From Bacteroides sp. (GTDB lineage: Bacteria; Bacillota; Clostridia; Oscillospirales; Acutalibacteraceae), in contig JAMPEQ010000002.1 of assembly GCA_023665085.1 (NCBI GenBank), forward strand, positions 124,001 through 188,000: a stretch of DNA of 64,000 bases, written 5' to 3'. Positions 58,385-64,000 of the stretch are shown in pieces; within the stretch, counting starts at the first letter, position 1; each line of letters starts with the position of its first letter. Made by a program: the position numbers and the translations under genes. The notes under the pieces are model-generated. The model saw only the letters and a list, made by a program, of their open reading frames with translations, made no database searches and was not told the DNA's origin.

Positions 58385-59323
58385 ATGTTTACAATAGAAG
58401 AACAATTCAAAAATTGGATGTTAGCTCAAATTAACCAAAGAGGTCAACTGTTTTCAAAAAATACTGCTACAGCGTATGCTTATTCACTTAACACATCATT
58501 GCCATTGTTTAACTTTAATAATTATAAACAAAAATCCGTATTTGAAATCACAGATGCTGAAATTTGCGAAAAATTATTTAATAAATGTCTACATCATCCT
58601 AATTTCAGAGAAATTAACATGAAAAATGATAATGGAGCATTTAATAATGCTATGAAATTATATATAAGATTTTTACAAGAAGATAATTTTATTCATAATA
58701 ATGCTTCAAATATTAAAAACACAATCAAATCACCACAAACCAGTAAAAACAATATCCAACTACTTATTCCGACACCTGAATTAATAATAAAGTATAATGA
58801 AAAATGGTCTAAATTAGACAAATATCCTGAACAAGAAGATATTTTAACTGATTTATTTAGTGATGAAAACAATTCAAACTTCAAGATAGTTTTAACTAAA
58901 ACTATTTTTCTTAATGAATTTTACAGTACACATCTTGATAATGTTGTTGGAATGGCAAAACATATAGTAAATTTAGGCATTAATGAAAAGTTAAACAACA
59001 ACGATATTTCACTTGTTGAAGATATTGCATTTACACCAAGTGAAATGAATAATGCTTATTCATTTGCATCAAAATATTGCAGTTGGCATAAACCTTATAT
59101 CTATCCCATTCTTGATAGTTATGCAAAAGGAGTTTTATACAAAATGAATAAGGAATTCAAATTTATGCCGCAATTTACACGCCAAAACATTTCCTCGTCA
59201 TATACTTTTTACTGCAATATATACAAGAATTTTATTCAACATTTCAATTTGCAAGATTTCACTTTGAAACAGATTGACAGATTCCTTTGGTTATTTGGAA
59301 AGGAAAATGAAATAAAAATTTAA
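58385..59323 (+). CDS. Unknown protein of the integrative element (possible defence effector)
   Basis: 312 residues, very rich in Asn, Lys and Phe and more AT-rich than its neighbours, which suggests transfer. No family recognised. Residues 1-110 are helical (FKNWMLAQINQRGQLFSKNT). The C-terminal half has SYAKGVLYKMNKEF preceded by ASKYCSWHKPYIYPILDSYA near 236-255, a pattern reminiscent of helical proteins found in restriction and abortive-infection loci (Trp-His...Pro-x-Tyr-Asp-Ser). No signal peptide or membrane segment. AAGAGG lies before the ATG. It has its own promoter and terminator, like cargo genes. Defence is a guess. Confidence 0.55.
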   Translation: MFTIEEQFKNWMLAQINQRGQLFSKNTATAYAYSLNTSLPLFNFNNYKQKSVFEITDAEICEKLFNKCLHHPNFREINMKNDNGAFNNAMKLYIRFLQEDNFIHNNASNIKNTIKSPQTSKNNIQLLIPTPELIIKYNEKWSKLDKYPEQEDILTDLFSDENNSNFKIVLTKTIFLNEFYSTHLDNVVGMAKHIVNLGINEKLNNNDISLVEDIAFTPSEMNNAYSFASKYCSWHKPYIYPILDSYAKGVLYKMNKEFKFMPQFTRQNISSSYTFYCNIYKNFIQHFNLQDFTLKQIDRFLWLFGKENEIKI

Positions 59324-59333
59324 TACATCTCAT

Positions 59334-59369
59334 AAAAAATCCAACGAGTTACAACTCGTTGGATTTTTT
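59334..59369. terminator. Bidirectional terminator in the element
   Basis: AAAAAATCCAACGAG and CTCGTTGGATTTTTT arms (59334-59369) with a short loop; T-runs in both orientations between the convergent genes ending at 59323 and 59369. Confidence 0.85.
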
Positions 59370-59599
59370 CACTTTCTTTTGTTACCAAAAACAAATCTAT
59401 TAAGTTTTTTGTTATAGTGATGAGCTACAATTAGTGCTGCTGTCTGTCGATTTTTTCTTTTGTTTTGCTTTTTTCGATATTTTGCAATCTTTTTTGTTTG
59501 CTTCTGTCGGCGAATTTGATTAGCTGTCGAGCTCATATCCACCTCTGCACAAGCCTCCAGAAAAGCCCCAAAGCTCCAATCAAACTTAGTTTTCGACAT
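59369..59599 (-). CDS. Small basic protein of the integrative element
   Basis: 76 residues from ATG 59599, where GAGGTG is seven bases upstream; the longer frame to 59719 lacks a ribosome site and begins in a hydrophobic stretch. The protein starts MSKTKFDWSFGAFLEAC and has a strongly basic middle (RRQKQTKKIAKYRKKQNKRK), so nucleic-acid binding is plausible. It is divergent from the integrase, where recombination directionality factors or repressors are often found. Family not recognised. Confidence 0.55.
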   Translation of the reverse strand: MSKTKFDWSFGAFLEACAEVDMSSTANQIRRQKQTKKIAKYRKKQNKRKNRQTAALIVAHHYNKKLNRFVFGNKRK

Positions 59600-59630
59600 A
59601 TAACACACCTCATAATTAATATTTATATTC

Positions 59631-59660
59631 TTACAATAACATATTATTGCAGTAATGTAA
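59631..59660. promoter_or_regulatory. Imperfect palindrome between the small basic protein and integrase genes
   Basis: TTACAATAAC at one end and AGTAATGTAA at the other (59631-59660), around ATATTATTGC. The outer TTACA/TGTAA pair is perfect. It could be the operator controlling both divergent genes, or an arm-type recombination site. Confidence 0.4.
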
Positions 59661-59750
59661 ATAACACCTGTTATAGTAGTCCTATTATTCGTACTGAATA
59701 CAAAACAAATAAATTTCATATCAACTGGACTTATCCAAATCTCTGTAGTA

Positions 59751-60815
59751 ATGTATATGTTGATTGCAAGGTCAAAGAAAAGCGAGAAAAAATGCAGAAA
59801 GATTATGGATGATAAAATCCGTGACTACTACATTCAGAAAGAAACAGAAAAACACAAAGGCGTATTCCCTGATATGCTCTTCAAAGACTTTGCAGACAAC
59901 TGGTACGAACTGAATGTTAAGAATGCTGACTGCAGCCAAGTAAACAAGGACAATTACAAGAACTATGTTTACACGCATATCATCCCCTACTTCGCTAACT
60001 ACAAGTTATGCGACATACACGAGGATGATTGCCAACGATTTCTAAATCAATATGTTGGCAAAAGCAAGGCTATGGTATCTAAATTGCGTATGACCTTAAG
60101 ACGAATTATGCGTAAGGCTAAAAAGCAAAAATTAATTCCTGATAATCCTGCCGAGGATATTATCCTACCTCAAGTCACTCAAGGCAGTCGCAGACCGATA
60201 ACGGATGAAGAAAGAGCGATGATTCTTGAAACTGCTAAAACTCACTATGCAGGAACAATGGTGTTGACAATGCTCTATTGTGGACTCAGACCGATAGAAA
60301 TTCGCAGAATGGAATGGACTTGGTTAGATTTTGAAAACAGTATATTAACTGTAGGCAAATCAAAAACGGAGGCTGGCACAGGCAGAAAGATACCGATTCC
60401 ACCACAGTTGAAATCAGCGTTAATCGAGCATAAATTAAAAGGACAAAACGATAAGTATGTATTTGTGAGAGTTAAAAACAATAAATTACCTATGGACGAA
60501 AATGCGTTTTACCATGCTTGGCACAACTTTTGTAGAGAAATGGACATAGCAAACGGTGCAACAGTATACAGAAATCAAATAACAAAATCAACGCTTGCAC
60601 CAGACCTTGAACCATATCTGCTCCGACACACCTTCTGCACAGATTGCCAAGCTGCAGGTGTGCCACTAAATGTGGCAAAAGAATTGATGGGACATAGTGA
60701 CATATCTGTAACAGCAAAAATCTACACCCATATGGTTGATGAGGTGTTCGAGCAGAACAGAAAACGATTAGCAGAATATGCTAATCAAAAGGAGCATAAA
60801 GCAGTGAACGAATAA
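59751..60815 (+). CDS. Tyrosine recombinase / integrase
   Basis: Up to 354 residues. An N-terminal SAM-like core-binding domain (about 35-130: FKDFADNWYELNVKNADCSQ) precedes the catalytic domain (about 150-340) with Arg I in YCGLRPIEIRRMEW, LLRHTFCTD (the usual His of HxLRH reads Tyr), GHSDISVTAKIYTH with the nucleophile Tyr. The start is uncertain: ATG 59751 has no ribosome site, ATG 59808 only a weak one. The 3' end and hairpin that follow are repeated, decayed, at 35.3, 36.5 and 56.3 kb. It probably integrates the 56.3-60.9 kb element. Confidence 0.9.
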   Translation: MYMLIARSKKSEKKCRKIMDDKIRDYYIQKETEKHKGVFPDMLFKDFADNWYELNVKNADCSQVNKDNYKNYVYTHIIPYFANYKLCDIHEDDCQRFLNQYVGKSKAMVSKLRMTLRRIMRKAKKQKLIPDNPAEDIILPQVTQGSRRPITDEERAMILETAKTHYAGTMVLTMLYCGLRPIEIRRMEWTWLDFENSILTVGKSKTEAGTGRKIPIPPQLKSALIEHKLKGQNDKYVFVRVKNNKLPMDENAFYHAWHNFCREMDIANGATVYRNQITKSTLAPDLEPYLLRHTFCTDCQAAGVPLNVAKELMGHSDISVTAKIYTHMVDEVFEQNRKRLAEYANQKEHKAVNE

Positions 60816-60880
60816 TAGAAAAAGAGGTAGGGGTGCATAATTCACAGTACCCCCACCTCAAATTTTGGTGACAAACAATA
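60735..60880 (+). repeat. Intact copy of the integrase-tail plus hairpin repeat (A)
   Basis: Covers the last 80 bases of the integrase gene, an imperfect hairpin (GAGGTAGGGGT with ACCCCCACCTC, 60824-60859) and the flank TTTTGGTGACAAAC. Decayed or left-end counterparts are at 35248-35395, 36437-36562 and 56285-56375, all in the same orientation. Confidence 0.75.
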
Positions 60881-60881
60881 T

Positions 60882-60914
60882 ATAAGGCAAGGAATAAAAT
60901 TCCCTGCCTTATTT
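60882..60914. terminator. Terminator after the integrase element
   Basis: ATAAGGCAAGGAA and TTCCCTGCCTTAT arms (60882-60912) followed by TTTTT on the plus strand. It separates the element from the surface protein gene on the other strand. Confidence 0.8.
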
Positions 60915-60972
60915 TTCGAGCTATTTGGTACACATTAATAAAGAAGATAAACCAATAATTGTGATTAATTAA

Positions 60973-63900
60973 CTATCTAACAATGAACATTGCTGTAACC
61001 TTTTGTTTAGTACTTATGCTGATTGTTCCAAGCAAAGTTTCAGCTTTACCTGTTGTAAGATTTACAGAATAAAGTTCTGTTATTGTTTGATCCTTAGCAG
61101 TTGTTGCTGCCCAATAAAGCTTACCGTCAGGTCCAAAAGCAAAAGAATTATTTGACGCTGTAGGTCTGCTGCCATTAATTGCAGTTGTCGCACCTGTAAC
61201 ATATTCGCCAAGACCTGTTGTTTTATCAAGCTTATACAAAGCACCCATCATACCAAGTGCATAGAATTGACCATTATCATCACAAGCGAATGAATATGCA
61301 GCAGCTTGGGCATTAAGTCCGAAATAGGTTTTAGTAGTAAGCTGTTCCTGCTTGCCGGTAGTAACATTTATCTTAAACATCTTTGTCATAGATAAACCAT
61401 AAAGATTACCAGTTATTTCGTCAAAAGCAATATACTTAATAGCTGTTGAACCTTCGCCGCCTACTTTTTCATAAGTTGCTTTTCCGTCTTTAACAGCCTG
61501 CATCGGGTCAAATTTAACTACCTGTTTACCTGTTGAAGCGGTGGCAGTAGTAGGAACAAGCGCATATACATATCCATCTCGCTTATTATATACAGCAGAG
61601 ATGACAGAATCGCCTGTGAACTCTACAGTTGTATTATTCGGATCATCAACTGAGAATGAAATCCAACTTTTACTATCAGCAGAATAAGCGTATGCTTTTG
61701 CTTTTTCATCTGCAGTAACATTAACTACACATTCTGCACTTGCTTTTCCGTCCGATGATTTAGCAGTTATAATAGCTGTACCTGCTGCAACAGCAGTAAT
61801 TGTTCCGTCAGCAGAAACCACTGCAACAGATGTGTTATCAGATGTCCAGATTACATCCTGCTTAACAGCTGTACTTATAGGAAGAACAGTTGCTTTCAGT
61901 TTTAAGGTATCACCAATACCAAGAGAGGTTGATGTGTTTGAGAGCTTAACATCCGTTGAATCAATCTTATCAGGAGTTTCTAATTTACGAGTGCCGTCAA
62001 TATAGAAAAAGGTTATCTCCGCACCTTCTTCACCAACAGGATACATCCTTGTTGCCTGTGCATTTTCAGGATTGATAATATATATACACTGCTCAGTCCG
62101 TGTAATTCTGCTCCAATAAAGCATTCCGCTATCGGCATCATAAATCAAATCACTTCCGTAATTGGATGTTGTACTGAGATTTGTCATACCAACCTGTGTA
62201 AGCACACCATTTGTACCAATCTTAAAGAGAGTGCCATCAATATTGAGAGCATAAATGTTTCCATTCTCTCCCGCAGCAATTACATGAACAGAAATGAAAT
62301 TACCTTCTGAATCAGTTGTTTTACCGATTTCGTACCAACTGCCATCGGTAAGATTAATTTGAACAAGCCGACTGCCGGAATAAGTAATTCCGTACATTAT
62401 TCCTGTTGAAAAATCAAATGCCATATCAGAAAGTCGTTCGTTACCTTTACCGATTACTGTTGATTTTTTCGTATTTGCATCAATTTTCACAAAGCTTAGG
62501 TTGTCAGTATAACCGTAAATAGTGTCACCAACCTTATCAGCAGCAATAAGTGTATTATCAAGTCCTGATAATTCTTGATAATTTTCGCAGTCATCAATAT
62601 CAAATGTAATAAACTCATTAAGTGTAACTTCACTCATAAGTCTGTCATTTTTAATGAAAGCATGAAATGTTCCGGGTCTGTTTAAAACAGTGATTGTAAT
62701 ATCATCCGTAAAGGTATTATTCTTATCCTTAGCAGTAACTGTAACTACTGCACTGCCTGATGAATTTGCAGTAATATTTCCGTCCTTATCAACAGAAACA
62801 ACGCTGCTGTCAGATGAAGCATAAGAAAGCACTACATCCGTAGCATAAACAGGATTATAGCTTGTTTGTAATTTAAGCTCTGCACTTTCAATTAATGTAA
62901 GTGAATCACCCTGTACAATGTTGATTCCGTCAAGTGCAACCTCAACTCTTTCCGGTTCATCCGGTGAATCACAATAAAGTGAAGAAACCTCACTGCCTGC
63001 CGCACCAATCATACCGATTGAACTTGCTTTACCTGTATCAGGATCAACTAAGCACAGTGTTAAATCTCTGCCCTGACCTGCCTTAGCCCATACCTGAGCC
63101 CAGTAAATGACATTGTTCTCAAAATCATAGGTCATTGACTGTTCAAGAACTGTTTTCTTCCCTGTACTGCCAATCAATTTAAGCTTGCCTTTATCCGAAT
63201 CGTACTTAAGAAGTGAAGCATTTGCTTTTTCATCACCATTCTGTCTTGCAACAACATAAATATTGCCTTTTGCATCAGCAGTCATTGCAGTCATCGCCCA
63301 TTCATCCTGCTCAAAAACACAATAGAGATCACCACTGTTCGGATCAACGATACTGATTGAAGTACTATCTGTTATAGCATAGAGAATACCTGTTTTATAA
63401 TCAAATGCCATATCATCTACATCGTGTCTTGTTGATCCCTTATTTTCTGCTTCGCCTGTTTGAGGATCAATTGTATAATAATAGCTGATTCCGGTAGTCG
63501 AACCCGTATTGCTGTAAGCATAAATTGTACCGTGATGATAAGTACCTGCCGAAACAGTAATTTTACTGCGATTAACCGGGCTGTAAATCATAGGCTGAAG
63601 AGGATTAATGTTAATCCATGCGTTATACTCATTTGTATCATAATCCTGCATAAGAAAACCCTTGAGCCCGTCAATAGGCTCCTTAACAGTTATTGTTAAT
63701 TCACAGCTAAATGTTTTTCCACTCTGTTCATCCTTAGCAGTTACTGTTATTTTTGCAGTACCGGTATTATGTGCAACAGCAAGTCCGCCCTCATCAACAG
63801 TAACGATATCGTTTGCACTGCTTTTCCAAGTCAATCCTCTGCTTGTTGCATTGTACGGAACCATTGCAGCCTTAAGTTGAAGCCTTCCGCCCTTAACCAT

Positions 63901-63999
63901 CAAACAGTTGTCGTTTTCGAGTTCAAGACCGGTAAGTGGTACATAAGGTATTTCAGTAACAGTACCCTCATTAGGTATAGAGAAAAGACCTGCAACCTG
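60973..63999 (-). CDS. Large surface protein with bacterial Ig-like (BIG2) and propeller-like repeats, partial
   Basis: The frame is open to the window edge (1008 codons seen), so the N-terminus is missing. Three BIG2 domains are visible: one starting LTGLELENDNCLMVKGG at the edge side, one near DGINIVQGDSLTLIESAELK, and one near STDVKLSNTSTSLGIGDTLK. Between them lie repeated blades with phrases such as DDMAFDYKTGILYAIT, SDMAFDFSTGIMYGIT and KYIAFDEITGNLYGLS, a beta-propeller-like pattern. It ends in FIVR without an obvious sorting signal. Probably secreted and involved in binding or adhesion. It may be fibre- or glycan-associated; no catalytic motif was seen. Confidence 0.8.
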   Translation of the reverse strand, partial: QVAGLFSIPNEGTVTEIPYVPLTGLELENDNCLMVKGGRLQLKAAMVPYNATSRGLTWKSSANDIVTVDEGGLAVAHNTGTAKITVTAKDEQSGKTFSCELTITVKEPIDGLKGFLMQDYDTNEYNAWININPLQPMIYSPVNRSKITVSAGTYHHGTIYAYSNTGSTTGISYYYTIDPQTGEAENKGSTRHDVDDMAFDYKTGILYAITDSTSISIVDPNSGDLYCVFEQDEWAMTAMTADAKGNIYVVARQNGDEKANASLLKYDSDKGKLKLIGSTGKKTVLEQSMTYDFENNVIYWAQVWAKAGQGRDLTLCLVDPDTGKASSIGMIGAAGSEVSSLYCDSPDEPERVEVALDGINIVQGDSLTLIESAELKLQTSYNPVYATDVVLSYASSDSSVVSVDKDGNITANSSGSAVVTVTAKDKNNTFTDDITITVLNRPGTFHAFIKNDRLMSEVTLNEFITFDIDDCENYQELSGLDNTLIAADKVGDTIYGYTDNLSFVKIDANTKKSTVIGKGNERLSDMAFDFSTGIMYGITYSGSRLVQINLTDGSWYEIGKTTDSEGNFISVHVIAAGENGNIYALNIDGTLFKIGTNGVLTQVGMTNLSTTSNYGSDLIYDADSGMLYWSRITRTEQCIYIINPENAQATRMYPVGEEGAEITFFYIDGTRKLETPDKIDSTDVKLSNTSTSLGIGDTLKLKATVLPISTAVKQDVIWTSDNTSVAVVSADGTITAVAAGTAIITAKSSDGKASAECVVNVTADEKAKAYAYSADSKSWISFSVDDPNNTTVEFTGDSVISAVYNKRDGYVYALVPTTATASTGKQVVKFDPMQAVKDGKATYEKVGGEGSTAIKYIAFDEITGNLYGLSMTKMFKINVTTGKQEQLTTKTYFGLNAQAAAYSFACDDNGQFYALGMMGALYKLDKTTGLGEYVTGATTAINGSRPTASNNSFAFGPDGKLYWAATTAKDQTITELYSVNLTTGKAETLLGTISISTKQKVTAMFIVR

Positions 64000-64000
64000 T

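Noticed and set aside
1-64000. CRISPR arrays, tRNA, rRNA or complete insertion sequences
   Set aside because: No regularly spaced repeats, clover-leaf sequences, ribosomal RNA segments or transposase genes were recognised by reading; a tRNA covariance scan would be needed to exclude a single tRNA fully.

Overview
The window is AT-rich, has short intergenic gaps, strong AGGAGG-type ribosome sites and TTGACA/TATAAT promoters, and its gene content (split glutamate synthase, SipW-type secretion, GPH sugar transporters, many glycoside hydrolases, bacterial Ig-like surface protein) points to a Gram-positive gut-type Clostridia, most likely Ruminococcaceae/Oscillospiraceae-like. The species is not identifiable from the sequence alone.

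Layout: (1) 1-4029, end of a split glutamate synthase operon (FMN domain, ferredoxin, FAD subunit, GXGXG subunit) followed by purF. (2) 4169-6500, a small tyrosine-kinase/phosphatase exopolysaccharide regulatory operon without glycosyltransferases. (3) 6662-11799, a cytosolic glycoside hydrolase, a membrane-anchored phosphoesterase and a GtrA-like protein. (4) 11854-15598, RmuC plus a phosphotransfer protein and a REC/HD-GYP/GGDEF cyclic-di-GMP protein. (5) 15748-23680, a GH4/GPH-transporter operon, two related AraC regulators facing each other (one truncated) and a GH95 lipoprotein; the two outer promoter regions share an operator-like motif. (6) 23826-29206, the L-fucose operon fucA-fucU-fucK-fucI with a divergent AraC regulator. 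(7) 29310-38519, a fluoride channel, a hybrid histidine kinase with a solute-binding lipoprotein, two MATE transporters with unusual leaders, a YjbR-like protein and a decaying exonuclease flanked by integrase debris. (8) 38725-42353, carboxylesterase and GH31. (9) 42426-51393, an eight-gene sulfoquinovose operon of the sulfofructose-transaldolase type under one strong promoter with a perfect palindrome at the start site. (10) 51482-53722, GH2. (11) 53994-56164, a SipW/TasA-like surface operon headed by a cyclic-di-GMP-I riboswitch and terminator. (12) 56285-60880, a small integrative element (Fic protein, HTH protein with structured leader, unknown protein, small basic protein, tyrosine recombinase) bounded by direct repeats of the integrase tail. 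(13) 60973-64000, a large Ig-like/propeller surface protein running off the window.

The genes describe a glycan and sulfosugar scavenger: GH95 could release fucose for the fuc operon, the sulfoquinovosidase feeds the transaldolase pathway, and the TauE-type carrier would export the C3 sulfonate. Cyclic-di-GMP links the HD-GYP/GGDEF protein conceptually to the riboswitch-controlled surface operon. The most unusual structure is a family of four integrase-tail plus hairpin repeats (near 35.3, 36.5, 56.3 and 60.8 kb), which looks like scars of repeated insertion, together with a Fic gene fragment now carrying the apparent promoter of the GH2 gene.
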